A stretch of 64,000 bases of DNA from Dermatemys mawii (Eukaryota > Chordata > Testudines > Dermatemydidae): NCBI GenBank assembly GCA_007922305.1, contig ML677343.1:31303987-31367986 (forward strand), written 5' to 3'. The position numbers and the translations under genes are program-made. The notes beneath the pieces are model-generated. The model saw nothing but the letters and a program-made list of their open reading frames with translations, was not told the DNA's origin and searched no databases. Below, piece after piece: positions 1 through 11,690 of this stretch (positions are counted from its first letter, which is position 1; every line of letters begins with the position of its first letter).

Positions 1-72
1 GCTTTGTAATGCTTAAAGAAAAGACATAAATAGTGCAAAAATCTTGCAAGATTTACAATGAGGATTCTGCAT

Positions 73-116
73 GCGGAGGAGCATGTGGATTCTGTCCAGA
101 CCGCATGCTCCTCTGC
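73..116. repeat. Short imperfect inverted repeat
   Basis: GCGGAGGAGCATGTGG at 73-88 is complementary to CCGCATGCTCCTCTGC at 101-116 with two mismatches, around a 12-base loop. I did not recognise a family. The rest of 1-650 is AT-rich with nothing else I can name. Confidence 0.5.
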
Positions 117-654
117 ACCTGTCGGCTTTCCCCCAGCCCTTAGTTTAAAACTGCTCCACGACCTTTTTAATTTTAAGTGCCAGCAATCTAGTTCCATATT
201 GGTTTAGGAGGAGTCCATTCTTCTCATATAGACTCCCTCTTTCCCCAAAATTTCCCTACTTCCTAATAAATCTAACTAATTATATTTAACTTTTGAGTAA
301 AGTGCTTTTTTTCTGAAGTTTTTTAAAATTAATTTGCATCTGTAATTGTGTTAAAAAGTTTATTTTGTTTTATATATAAACTATTTACAGGGCCAAACTC
401 CACACTGGCATAACTTAATTGGATTCAGCAGGTGTTATACTTGGGGATGAACTTGGGCCTCTGGATTCATATTTTACTTCCTGAGATCTTAGCCATATTT
501 TCATAGTGATTTATGTTTACAATGCTACGTATTGTTGGTTTGCATTCTTTAACAGGTGCAGGGGATAAATAGAAATAAGTTTGAATCTCTGCTGTATATC
601 TCTGCGGCATAACAAACATCTTTGCTTCTTTGAAGGAAAGAGTCTTTGCGATTT

Positions 655-835
655 TTTGATGGCCTGGAGGAAGGACCATGGGATTGGGAGTCAGAAAGTG
701 TGCATTCTAATCCCATCTGCAGATCTAATCCCAGCCACTTTGTGGCACTTGCTTCAGATTTGTTATCTGTATAATGGGAAAATAACAGTTACCTGAGTCG
801 TGTGTTCTGTAGTGCTTTGAATATGTAAAGTGATA
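655..835 (+). repeat. MIR-type SINE relic
   Basis: The order of blocks matches the MIR consensus as I remember it: GGGAGTCAGAAAG, then CTAATCCCA, then CACTT, then TTATCTGTATAATGGGAAAA and TTACCT, ending near TGTAAAGTG. It is strongly diverged, as expected for a very old insertion. Confidence 0.6.
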
Positions 836-850
836 TATTTATGATTAGTA

Positions 851-1570
851 TTACTAATATATGACATATTTCTAGTAAAGAAAAACTAAATTATTATTAT
901 CCAGCGTTTGAGACTAGCAGTGAGATCTTTCAGCTTGAAGTCAGTCCATCCCACTTCTTTCAAATTCTGTGCTCTCTGTCGAAACTCTTTTTTCCCCTTT
1001 AAGCTCTAGTCTGCTGTGTACTCCGTTCACCCTGCTATGCTGAGGTGTTGCAGCAGCAGCTGGTGATACTAATGCTGACGTGTGGTTTGAAGAGTCCTGC
1101 AGTATCTCAGTACACCAGTGTGAGCTAAGGCTCTAATCAGACATTAGATTTGCTTGGTTTAAGATAGTCCCTGAATATTGGAAATTAACGTTATCTAATA
1201 GATAAAGAGAAGATATATCTTAAGAATTGACACAATAAGGCAACATATAAAAAACAGATGGATATGCCTTAAGTTTTGGCACAATAAGGCATCAGCATTA
1301 GTTAAAAAAAAATGCTTCAGGAAGAGCTGAGATGAAAAATATCTTCTGTTATTCTACACTAAATCAGAACAATTAATGAAAACAGGCTTGTTCCAGTATT
1401 TTCTTTTGTACAGTCCATAGCAGATATGAAAGGAATGAAATAGCTTTCATTCTTATTTTATTCATAATTTTATTAATTTTTCCAAGAATAACAAATATAC
1501 CAAAATGCCAGATTTGCCATAGTACATAACATAAATAAAGAGTCTTAGGATAATTAGCTGGTTGATGATT
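851..1570. other. Unassigned AT-rich intronic sequence
   Basis: I see nothing gene-like. There are near-repeats of the motif TTGACACAATAAGGCA / TTGGCACAATAAGGCA around 1227 and 1276, about 50 bases apart, suggesting a small local duplication. Confidence 0.4.
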
Positions 1571-1668
1571 TAATTGGTGGTTGGTCCTGCTTTGAGCTGG
1601 AGGTTGGACTAGGTGACCTCCTGAGGTCTTGTCTACCCCTAATCTTCTATGATTCTGTGATTCTATAA
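1571..1668 (+). repeat. CR1 LINE 3' end
   Basis: TTGGACTAGGTGACCTC, a block reading CTGAGGTC, and the tail TTCTATGATTCTGTGATTC followed by TATAA are the standard CR1 3' end with its short tail repeats. It is 5'-truncated like most CR1 copies. Confidence 0.85.
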
Positions 1669-1744
1669 AGGAAAGTGAGGGGAAGCGGCATGTCTCTCCT
1701 AAGGTCTGTGTTAATCGTAAACCTCTAAAAAGTCAGCCTAAATA

Positions 1745-2460
1745 GCTTTGAATTTTTCTGGTGTTCCCCTTCTGCAGAATGCCAGTTGTTCGTTAGCTGA
1801 AAGGTCAGCCACATTGCTGAGCTGGACATCAGTGCTTGGTGGGGATCAACTTTTCAGTTTTTGCAGGATTAATTTTTTAACGACAAAAGTTGCACATTGG
1901 AACCACATTGCCTTGTTACTAGGTAACTACCAGTTATCAGGAATACATTCAAGAACAAAACTTAAGGGAGAGGGCTCCAACTTAGCATCCACTATCAAAC
2001 TGGTCCTTTGACTTGTACAAGAAATTCTCAATACAGGGGCACTCCCAAAACATGTGAGCTAATATAGCACCAAGAGAGTTGTATTTTCAGCAATTATGAG
2101 GCCCATTGCCATTAGCCTATATGAGGACCAGTATATATGAAGAATTATCCTTTGGTGAATAAACCATGCTCTCAGGTTTATAGTTGCTTTTTGAACATTA
2201 GATACAATTGTATTCCATGGAGTTGGAGATTGTTGTGTATCCAAATTTCTGTTCCAAGCAACTCTCAAATTATCAATCTTTAGAAGAGTTTTTTGGGACA
2301 TAAAATCATAAAAGGATACTGCTGGCTGAGTAAATCCAGGAAGTTTCCTCCAAAATAATAAAAGTTCTGGAGCTCCTGGAGCTCCCAAAGCATCCAGCCC
2401 AAATACAGTCATAAGTGAATGCTTTAATAGAAGATATTTCCATGCACTGGAGCAGGGCAA
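1745..2460 (-). pseudogene. L1/Tx1-like LINE ORF2 C-terminal remnant
   Basis: On the minus strand, 2460 to 2059 is open and contains a block like the post-polymerase part of L1-clade ORF2 (AWFIHQRIILHIYWSSYRL). After a shift of frame it continues with LAHMFWECPCIENF, which resembles the Cys/His-type motif (HM-W-C) near the end of such proteins. Further downstream, to about 1745, decayed reading frames still resemble the last part of the protein (VVKKLILQKLKS). The protein is broken by frameshifts and stops, and the 5' part is missing. It would have encoded endonuclease and reverse transcriptase for LINE mobility. The family is assigned by motif recognition and could be a Tx1-like rather than a mammal-type L1 lineage. 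Confidence 0.6.
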
Positions 2461-2880
2461 GCCAAACTGTTCACCATCTCTGGCTGTCAGGCCTCACCCA
2501 CTCCTCCATCCATGTCCACTTGGTGGCACTCAATGCCTTCCTCCCTTGTGGATGGTGGTTCTTTTTTCACTCACCCAACCATCATCCGCTTCTTTCATGG
2601 CCTACTCAACGCCTTCCCATTGGTGTGGAAAACTACCCCTTCTTGAGATCTGAATCTTGTCCAATCTGCCTTCACTAAGCTGCTCTTCTAACCTCTTGCA
2701 TCCTGCTCTCTTGCTCACCTCTCCATGAAGGTGATCTTTTTGGTGGCCATCATCTCGGTGAGACAGGTTAGTGAACTGGCAGCTAGGAAGGCTGACCCGC
2801 CCTTTATTGCCTTCCATAAGGACAAAGTCATACAGACTGTGACTTCTTGCAAGCCATTGCTCCCATCTGCAGGCTGACCA
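2461..2880 (+). pseudogene. DIRS-like retroelement, tyrosine recombinase remnant
   Basis: Translation on the + strand gives SGLTHSSIHVHLVALNAF, then after stops LMKVIFLVAIISVRQVSEL-type sequence (MKVIFLVAIISVRQVSELAA) and FIAFHKDKVIQTV. This order matches the N-terminal and core parts of the tyrosine recombinase of vertebrate DIRS-type retroelements as I know them. That enzyme inserts the circular DNA copy. The frame has at least two stops (after the YPF and LLF segments), so it is dead. The inverted repeats just downstream support the same element. Confidence 0.65.
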
Positions 2881-2900
2881 CTGCTTGTGCTCTCCCACAT

Positions 2901-3222
2901 CTGGAATCCATTTAGGGATCATCACTTGAAGAAGGGAAGATTACTTACAATAACTTGGCTCTTCGAGATGTGTGGCCCCTATTTGGATTCCAGTACCTGC
3001 CCTCCATCCCTTCTGCTGTGGACTCCATCGCTTTCTGGTAAGAGGGATCTGGAGCTGCATTGACCCCCACAACATCTTAAAGCCACAGGCGCACCACCCA
3101 GCCAACATATAACACACATGCAGGTCAATGGACATTACTACAAGAAGTTCCAGCTCTGCAACATGGCGTGCATGCACACCTACATCTGGAATCCAAATAG
3201 GGACCACACATCTTGAAGAACC
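2901..3222 (+). repeat. Inverted terminal region of the DIRS-like element
   Basis: Bases 2957-2993 (GGCTCTTCGAGATGTGTGGC onward) are complementary to 3186-3222 at 34 of 37 positions. A third, diverged copy of the right arm lies at 2901-2933, so 2901-2933 and 2957-2993 also form an inverted pair. Inverted and internally repeated ends are a hallmark of DIRS elements. Confidence 0.7.
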
Positions 3223-3240
3223 TTCAGTTAGTCTAAGTAA

Positions 3241-4779
3241 CCTCTCCTCACATCCTTTTACAGTACTTTCCTACTTGGATATTGGATTTGTACACTTGTA
3301 TAGTGTTAGCTCCTCTTTTTACACTATATCTTTTTAACTTGAAAATCATATATTGTCTTTAAAATATCTCTGTGTGAAAACACCTGCCAGATGAAGGTAT
3401 ATCTTATTTATTACTTTCCATCCTTGCCCCTTCAGATCTTCACTGTTATCTACCCATCCCCAGAGAATTCTATGAAATTCTACTATTATTTTGGTTTTCT
3501 AAATATTTTATATTTATACACACAGCAAAAATGTGTGTCCTGTAACCATTTCCAAAAAGTCTTTGACCAGCTTTAATTATTTGTCACGTATGAGTGTAGT
3601 CTGATACTTGAATGGTTAATAATTGTATTGGTTGCCAAATGATACCAGTTTAATGAACTGGGTGCAATAGGGTTCTAATCCCAGAATCAGACACAACAGA
3701 ATTAAAACTAACAAGTTCAAGATCTTGTAGGGACCCCTAGAGTGTACAATAAAAACACTCATAGTGAAGAGCTGACGGGTCAAGGATGGAAAGCTTGCCA
3801 CCTAGCTACATGGTGACCTAGCCTATTATAGGCCTGCCATGAGAATTCAGATGCCTATCTTTTGATGTCCATATCTAACTTCCTCACCCTAATAACGTTG
3901 AGGTGCCATTATCCTATATTTAGCACATTCATGTCTTTTATCTCATTGCCATATATGTCAACTATTGTTAAAGCAAGTTTGTGGTTAAATGTCTGCCAAT
4001 GATTTTATCCTAAAATATCCAAGTCTCCTCTTAGTTCAGTATTCCTGCAGTTGCCTGGCACCATTATGTACCAACTCCCCTCTTAAATAAGCTATTCCAA
4101 GTTCCCCAAAATCTAGGGAAACTCTCAGGCCATTTTACCTATGCCAAGGATCACAGGCCTGCTTCACTTATGCTAACCTGCTTAAAACTGTGTCTTACAA
4201 GATAGAGGGCTGTAGGTTCCTTGTTTTACTGATAAGTAAAATAAAAGGCTGTGCTAGCTGTATGGGGAGAATAATCTTAATGCAACAGACAAACACACTC
4301 TGTCACTTCACGTCTAATAAAAACGTTCCTTTCAAGCAAAAATGTTCCTGCATTGTATGCCAAAGCAAAAACAGAAATCTTGGAGAGCCTAGGTAGCTCA
4401 GGGAATTAATCCCTTATGGGAAACCCTTCCCTACCAAAATTAGTGGAAAATATCATTTAAGCCATAAGTGAAATGGGTTTAGTATTGACTAGTTCCAAGA
4501 AGCTTCCTATTAAAGTCACAAAAACAACTGAACATCAAGTGCAGGTCTGGCAAAGGGAAATGTGGCCAAAAGAGGCCCATGACAGAATGCGTTAGATAAA
4601 TATCCACTTTCAACAACTGATTTCTGCCAGTCACTGTACTTCGCTTAGCTTAAGCTGTCTCTGAATAGCAAATGTGCATTTTTCCACTCAGTTTTCATCA
4701 TTAAATCATATCCCTCCAAATTACAAAATCATAAAGCTTAGAACTTTACAATTATTAACTACTCCTTACAGTGTCTCCA
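3241..4779. other. Unassigned intronic sequence
   Basis: No gene-like frame longer than chance and no repeat family recognised. The stretch 3620-4460 is less AT-rich than its surroundings and could be an old LTR or DNA element, but I cannot find paired ends. Confidence 0.35.
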
Positions 4780-4925
4780 TGGTGAGGGTTAGCTCTAATT
4801 TACAGATTGTGATGCTGAGGAAGGAAGGTTCAGCAATTTGCCCCCAGTCACAACAAGAGTCAGAATTATAAAGAGAATTTCCTGGCTGTTAGTTCTGTGT
4901 GGAGACCACTAGACCACACCTTTCT
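4780..4925 (-). repeat. MIR-type SINE relic
   Basis: Reads as the reverse of MIR: AATTTACAGATTGTGATGCT, GAGGAAGGAAG, CAATTTGCCCCCAGTCACA, then AGAGTCAGAATT, ending near the ACCACTAGACCA block. Confidence 0.6.
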
Positions 4926-6113
4926 CTGAAGATAATGAACTTTAACAGTAAAGCACAACAGTCAGAGTAGGTGTAGGGTTCAGCAGTACGTAGCCACTCC
5001 TGTTTTTTTCCATGTGACTTGCTACAAAAGTTAAATTTAGGAACTTTCTATGGACTGGCACATTGAAATCATAGTAATTTGTTCCAATTAATATGCACCA
5101 TGATCTATTTTTAGTGATACCCATCTTTCTTTTGATTTTTTTTAGTACAGTGATTTCTAGTTGTTGCTAGCTAAAAGTGTTCCAAGCTAAACACAGAGCC
5201 CAAGATATTCCTGGAAAATAATTCTCAGCCGGGAAGGCTGTTAGCTTTCTTAGAGAAAAGGAAAAACCTGAACATTTAGTGACCTTAATTATTAATTTTT
5301 AGTGGTTCCTGAGACTGTTGAAAATGTGTAAACATGGCTTGATGGATATGTTAAAATATTCACTACATGAAGCTTTTAGGTAGTATGAGGTTTTTAGATT
5401 TGTTCTGGCAACATTTCAAAAGGGTTTGTAATCCGATAAATGGAAAACGTGAGTAGTGTTTGCGAAATGTACTGATACCTTACATTAGTACTTGCACTTA
5501 AGTGCTCTTGGCATTCTCTTTGCTCTACACTTGAAAGGATATATTATCCTTCTGGTACTAATAAAATAATAGAAGGCTTGAGAGCCTGGTGTTTAATATT
5601 ATATTACTACATATTAACATACATGTAGGTATTTGTGTACTCCTCTCTCACTGTGATTTATGGAGCAGTGGCTTGCTTATTTATGGTTTAGTGACTCTAT
5701 GGCATGATGCCAAACTCAGCAGTCGTTATGCACTGAGTAGATATCGTTAAGACTGTAAGCCTTTATATTAACACTAATTAGCCTCCAAGGTATTGTTGGA
5801 GAAAAGGGGAAACTGGCCTAGACATATACAGTAGTAGTTACTGTTAACTGTCCAATTATTTAATTGCATTTGGTTGAACATACTGCTCAGGGTCTGTGGC
5901 AAGTCCATTAGCTTAACATGATAGAGAGTTTTTCCAGTCCAAGCATTTAAAAAAAATACTATACCATTAAGCCAGCATCTGCCTAAATAAAGATAGACAC
6001 AAATGAGAGAATGGCAGCATTCCACAGCAATGTCTTTGTCTGAGAAAAGACTTCCCGGATCTGAACACCTCTCCGGAATCTCACAGGAATCTCAGCCACT
6101 CCATTTTGTTTGT
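4926..6113. other. Unassigned AT-rich intronic sequence
   Basis: I see no exon, RNA gene or named repeat here. Confidence 0.4.
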
Positions 6114-6235
6114 AGAATCATAGATGTTGGAGATGGAAGAGACATATTAGACATATAATCAACTTCCCGCTGGTATAAAATTTGTTCTCTTCAGTGTATT
6201 CTCAAGAGCATCATACAGTCCGTTTTTCATAGGAT
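6114..6235 (-). repeat. CR1 LINE 3' end
   Basis: Starts with the reversed CR1 tail (AGAATCATAGATGTTGGAGA) and continues through TGGAAGAGACATATTAG and the TTCAGTGTATTCTC block, all in the order expected for a minus-strand CR1 copy. Confidence 0.7.
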
Positions 6236-9200
6236 GGAGCGTACGTTTTCTCCCTCCAATTATGCTTGCATTTTTGGCACTAGTTTCTACATTTCAAGAA
6301 CAGTTGCCTCCTGGAGTGAGAGGAAAACCCAGAGAGACCTGTTTAGATGGAGTAGAATACAGTACTAATAGAGCTATAGCCAGGACTGGCTGGCCTCCAA
6401 GACTGAAAGTGTAAAATGGACTAAGGGGCTAATATTACAAAGGCACTATTAATACTAATAAGTCACTTTTAGGGGAACAAAATGAAACTAGAGAGCTACA
6501 GACAATGGGCAGGAAGGTGTGTTACACAACATATTATGTATTCTGATAAAAGCAGGACATATAACAACATCCGAGAAAAAATGTTTTGTCTGGGCATTGA
6601 TTAAAATCATTTTCAAGATGGTCTGTTGTTGAGACACTTTTATTACAATAAGAAACTCTATGTGAGTAATTATTGTGAAATCTGGCACCCATTTGCAGAC
6701 TTTGAAGAATGACCAGTAAACAAGGGCAAATGTGAGATTCATTGTGTTTTATGAAGACTGATGATTCTTGTAAGCACTGAACCTGGACTCAGTGAAGCCT
6801 TCAACAAAAATTTCATTTAAAATAACTGCTGATAAACACAAAGATCAAAGAACCTGGCTGCCTTTTACATAAGCTTTTATCATTTGTATTTAAAATCACA
6901 ATTGATTAATCTGTACAAAAATGTTTGAAATAGTGTCTTTGGGAACTGAGAATTAACACAGGACTGTCTGTCTGAGAATTGAGTGTTTTTATGAATGCCT
7001 ACTGGAGAGAGATCCATATCACTCTGTGTGTGTTTATGTTTGCATAACAGCAAGACTGGCTAATGGAGAGAGACAAAACCGGAGGTCATGTACGGCAGGA
7101 AACAATTGATAGAGTCCTGTGTGAATCAAAATTTGTATCCGATCCACAATTTGCAAAAATGATCAGCAGATATCAAGCGGATATCCGCATATTTTCAGGG
7201 CCCTAATGAGTGACCTTTCTAAGGGCTGGTTCTGGACCCCAGTAGTATGTTAAGCTACTCAGTGAATAAGTTTATTCAGTGCTAATAAGGGCAGCAGAAT
7301 CTATGAAGTAAATATTCAGTAGAGACTTACTGATTTTGGAGCATGTGATACTACAGCTATGAAAGAGGTTACAAATTAGTTTACCTAGAGCAGCACAAAT
7401 GCCAAAGCCTGAGGTTATAGTTTTCTTTTAATTGACCTGTATTTTCAGCTCAACTGGTCACATTCCTTAGTAAAGTTCTGTGAATATCAGTTAGTCCTTC
7501 ATTCTCTTCACTCTATTGTAACATGCCCTGTTGTTTCAGGATAGGATTAATTTCTATTCCCATCAAAGCCAATGGAAATTTGGCTATTGACTTTAATGGA
7601 CATCAGATTTGGACTTGAAATCTTACAGCCCATCTACGGATGCTCATTTGTTTGTTTAATATTTTTTTCTCTTTTTTGTACGCTCAGTTGAGACTATTCA
7701 GGTTATTATATGACACTTTGTGATATATAAATCCAATGCAATACATTCCTATACTTTTCTTCGTTGGAAATCTTGTATAGTAATTGTTCTACTTAAATTA
7801 AATCAATATAAATCTTATTAAAAAATTCCCAGTCAGCTCTTCTTAAAGGTGTTTTCCCATATTTACCTCTTTCTCTGTAGTTAACGAAGTTCTGCAGTCC
7901 TAACACCCATAGCCAAATTCTTTCCTTTCCTTTCCTTTCTCCATCAGTTAAAAAATTTTAACATTCCCAGATATTATGTGAAAATTCTCATGCAGTCCTT
8001 TGCATTTTCTCTTGGGATTCTGAGTGTGAAGTGCCCACTGTGTTCTTGGAGAAGGTAGAAACTGGTTCAAATTGGCAAAAGGTGAATGTCTGAGAACATG
8101 AAATTTTTTTTAAAGTAACATTAAGAGAAATTAAAAGCATATTGAACTAGTTTACCTAAGTTAGTGAAAAATATATATGTATGCACATAATATAAAAAAA
8201 TTAGTACAGGAAATATTTGTATTCTATAACAAATGTAGCCATTTGTTACTCTTTTTTCAAACTTTGGAACTAGACTATAAAATGACTCCCAAAGGTGGGA
8301 GAAATATGGTTGTGAGAGCCCGATTGTGTCCTGCTATTTGCGAATCTGTATTAATTCAGCTGTAGAATGAGTTGTAATGTAAAACATGTAAGATCACTAA
8401 TTATGCAAAAGATAAAACCTTTTATTCTATGTAATATTATTCCACATACAGAATGCCACAAAGCACTAAAAAGAGGATGTTGGCTACAACAAATACTTTA
8501 TGAATCTGGATATGGCAGCTGTCAGAGAAACAGCACAGGAGAAATAACATGAAGATAGAACAGAGTTAGCTAGAACTGAGATTTACAAGGATGCAGAGAA
8601 GTATTTTTACTGGCTAGTTGCTGTGGGGGGAGCTGTAGTAAGAGTAACAAAAAGTGATTGAGAGTTAGAGTGAAACATTTTAAATCAAGCAAAAATTATA
8701 CATATACACTTGATCTTTTTATTTTGTTGGTATGACCTTATTTACACCAAGGCAAATGCTAGCCCTCTTTCCAAAAAACTCATACTACTGTAGCCTTTTA
8801 AAATATTGCCATATAAACAAAGATTCTGAGTATACACCAACACGGTGTACAATATTCAGTGTGTACAACATATGCAGTGAAGAGCAACTTTAAATATTTA
8901 GAAAAATGAATGTGTTGTATATGTGGCTGTATGTCAGCTTTTCTGCATCCTGTCTCCTGGGGTTTTACATTGATTGTTCTTTTTATTATTATTTATACTT
9001 CATTCATTTTACAGCTGTAATTTTAGTCGGTGTACCAGAAAATCCAGTATTCAGCCAAATACAGAATTTGCTTTCAGTGACAGAACTCAGTTCTTAAGTA
9101 ACTTTGTAAAATGTTTTTGTCAGCTTTAAGTCATGAATAATCCTTGCGAGCTAGCATGAAAAATGTCATACTGCCAATTTGAAAGTAAGTGTTCCTTTTT

Positions 9201-10240
9201 GTTTGTTTAACCGTCTTTGCTTTAAAAACCATTAACAAGTGTGCTGCAGTTGTGCAATAGTTGCAGCCTCAGCAGCTATCGTAACTCCAGCTTTTACATT
9301 TGAACAGGCTGGGAGAAAAGACAATGAAAATAAATATGTGGGCTTGTTCCAGAGCCATAATGTAACAACAGTTTATGCACAGTATGAATGGATATGGCAG
9401 TTGCCGTTGAATTTGAAAACATTATGCAAGAACATTAAAACATGCGATCCTCCTTAAAAGCCAGTGTATCACCACAATATTAGTAAAGTGATGATAATCA
9501 GCCAAGTCTGTGTGCAACTGGCCTACATCAGCCTGTGCCTTGCACTAAACTTTGTTATAATGTGAATAATGCCTAACACTTATCCTAAACATAATATTAA
9601 AAATAATAACCCCCGCTCAAAAACCAAACAAATCCACTCCCCAGTACACCAGATCTACTCTGGATATTCCTCAAGTTTGGGGTATATAGACGATGTTTTT
9701 AAGAGGTATCAATCAATAATAAAATATCATTGGTGTGCTTCGTGAGAGAGAAACAAATTTGTCAGCCTCCACTTGAAGGGTTTTTACGCTCTCGTATCAC
9801 GTGGTGCTTAGGGGTTCTGCCTTCACACGTTGTCAGTCACAGTAGTGTGGTGTAGCCAGAATGTGCTGGAACTGCATTCCAGGTCCCCTACAGCACCCTC
9901 ACCCCCCACAATGTGAGGGCAGTGAAGGGTTACAGATCCTGACTGGTGGGGAGATACTGAAGTTTAGGACTGCACCACTGGTTGGTAAGTAATCAAGCTT
10001 TACCTGTGGCAGCCCACAATAGTGTGGCACTTGGTCCCTCATTTAATCTTTTCCCACTTTTAAGAAAAATGCCTGAAGTTATTTTTTTCAGAGGTGGTTA
10101 TTAATTTACTGCCACTGTTGCTCTTGTATCAGGTTATGTTGTTTTGTTGTTTACTCAACTTATTCGTAATTTTGTCAGGGTTGGGATGTTCTTTTTGTTT
10201 GTTTTATTACAGTGCTTTTGAGTAGGGTGCTTTATAAAGG
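6236..10240. other. Unassigned intronic sequence with one old repeat fragment
   Basis: Mostly AT-rich and featureless. Around 7125-7206 is a fragment of an interspersed repeat built around repeated GATATC motifs, containing the perfect 12-bp palindrome GCGGATATCCGC at 7177-7188. Around 7555-7610 is the motif AAAGCCAATGG...TTGACTTTAATGG, similar to a stretch at 55740-55790. The segment 9780-10020 is less AT-rich but I cannot name it. Confidence 0.4.
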
Positions 10241-10242
10241 CA

Positions 10243-10244
<2 letters not shown>

Positions 10245-10285
<41 letters not shown>
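10245..10285. repeat. (TTA)n microsatellite
   Basis: About 13 to 14 uninterrupted TTA units. Confidence 0.95.
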
Positions 10286-10346
10286 GTAAGCCCAATTTAG
10301 ACTTCAGCATTAATTATGGAGTGACTATCAGGTGCCTCCATAATAA

Positions 10347-11108
10347 TACACCTCTACCCCGACATAATGCGATCCAACACGAATTCTGATATAACGCGAT
10401 AAAGCAAAAATGGTTTTCTGTCTCGTCTACAACATATCTTTATTCTGTTTAATCCCAGTTTATACATTTTAATGATTACCGCATACATACGGATCAGCGT
10501 GGCAGCATGTCTGGTTCTGACACGCTGCTCTGAGGGCATGTTAAGGGGCCCAAGCCGGGTCCGGGGCAGGGGGTTGGATAAGTGGCAGAGGGTCTCATGG
10601 GGTGGTCAGGGGACAGGGAGCAGAGGGGATTGGATGGGGCGGAGGTTCTAGGGGCGGGGCAGTCAGGGGATGGGGGTGTTGGATAGGACGTGCGAGTCCT
10701 GGGAGGCCTGTCAGGGAGTAGGGGTGAGGATAAGGGTTAGGGTAGTCAGGGGAGAGGGAGTAGGGGGGCTGGATGGGGGGTGAGGTCCTGGGGGTGATTA
10801 GGGACCAGGGGGCTCTGGAGGAGGTGGTCAGGGGACAAGGAACAGGGGGAGTTGGATGCATCGGAGGTTCTGAGGGGTCAGTCAGGGGGCAGGAAGTAGG
10901 TGCGGGTCGGATAGGGGACGGGGCCAAGCTGTTTGGGGAGAACAGATTTATTTACTGCATAGACCATGTTAGTTCTAACAAAACTGATTTGCTGACTGTT
11001 AATAACAGAAATGCTCGAGGCCAAAGCAAGTTCAGTATAACACAGTTTCACTTACAACGCGGTAAGATTCTTTGGCTCTCGAGGGCCGTGTTATATCGGG
11101 GTATAGCA
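10347..11108. mobile_element. Tc1/mariner-like (Tigger/pogo type?) non-autonomous element
   Basis: The left end TACACCTCTACCCCGACATA and an internal block with ATAACGCGATAAAGC are mirrored on the right by AACGCGGTAAGATTCTTTGG and GTGTTATATCGGGGTATAGC. Ends of this kind beginning at a TA dinucleotide fit the Tc1/mariner superfamily, which duplicates TA. The middle is replaced by a GC-rich minisatellite at 10571-10925. No transposase frame is present, so it needs an enzyme supplied from elsewhere. Confidence 0.65.
10571..10925. repeat. GC-rich minisatellite inside the mariner-like element
   Basis: Imperfect tandem units of roughly 50-90 bases, each starting GGTTGGAT or GGATRGG and containing GGTCAGGGGACAGGGA-like blocks. 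About six units are visible. The long proline-rich open frame on the minus strand (10595-10927) is a by-product of this repeat. Confidence 0.75.
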
Positions 11109-11200
11109 TACCCCGATATAATTCTAGCATTCTATAAGAGATAACATTCTATAAGAGATATACCCCGGGTATATCGGGGTATAGCATCTCTTATAGAATA
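11089..11200. repeat. Compound inverted and direct repeats at the mariner right end
   Basis: TTATATCGGGGTATAG (11090-11105) is followed by its near-complement TACCCCGATATAA (11109-11121). Then come two direct copies of CATTCTATAAGAGATA (11128-11143 and 11145-11160), a second TATATCGGGGTATAGC (11170-11185), and the complement ATCTCTTATAGAAT (11186-11199). The structure looks like the terminal repeat copied several times in both directions. Confidence 0.85.
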
Positions 11201-11254
11201 CTTTTCATCTTCCAAGCCCGTCACACACTGTAACTCTCTGAACATCCTACAACC

Positions 11255-11390
11255 TCATTTTGCACACTAGGAAATGGAAGCAGTGACTTGCTCAAGGTCA
11301 CCAGAGGCAGTGGAAGTGCTGGGGTTAGAACATGGGAGTCTTTGGCTCCCTGTCTGTGTTCTCAAGCCATGGCTTTATGCCCCTGAACGT
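11255..11390 (-). repeat. MIR-type SINE relic
   Basis: Reversed MIR blocks are visible: CATTTTGCACACTAGGAAAT, GTGACTTGCTCAAGGTCACC, GGGGTTAGAACATGGGAGTC. Confidence 0.7.
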
Positions 11391-11452
11391 CTGGGTAGCT
11401 TATCTTCTGCTTCATGTCATCAGTTGGTGTAAATTATCATAGCTTCATTGGA

Positions 11453-11690
11453 AATCATAAAAACGTAGGGCTGGAAGAGACCTCAACAGGTGATTGAGTG
11501 CATTCCCCCAGGCTAAGGCAGGATTACGTATTGCGTAGGCCATCCCTGAAACATCTTTGTCTGTGGAGGCATGATACTTTGCACCAGCTGAGGATCTGCT
11601 CTAGTGTGTTTTCCTTACACTTTCTTAAAATAGTATGAGCTTCCAAGATTGATTGTGCAGTATACAAGAAATTTCTCCTTCAGTTTTGAG
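11453..11690 (-). repeat. CR1 LINE 3' portion
   Basis: Starts with AATCATAAAAACGTAGGGCT, then GGAAGAGACCTCAACAGGTG and the GGCAGGATTACG block. The order is that of a reversed CR1 3' end, and it decays toward 11690. Confidence 0.75.

Noticed and set aside
10595..10927. 110-codon proline-rich frame on the minus strand
   Set aside because: It is entirely made by the GC-rich minisatellite; the composition and repeats explain it.
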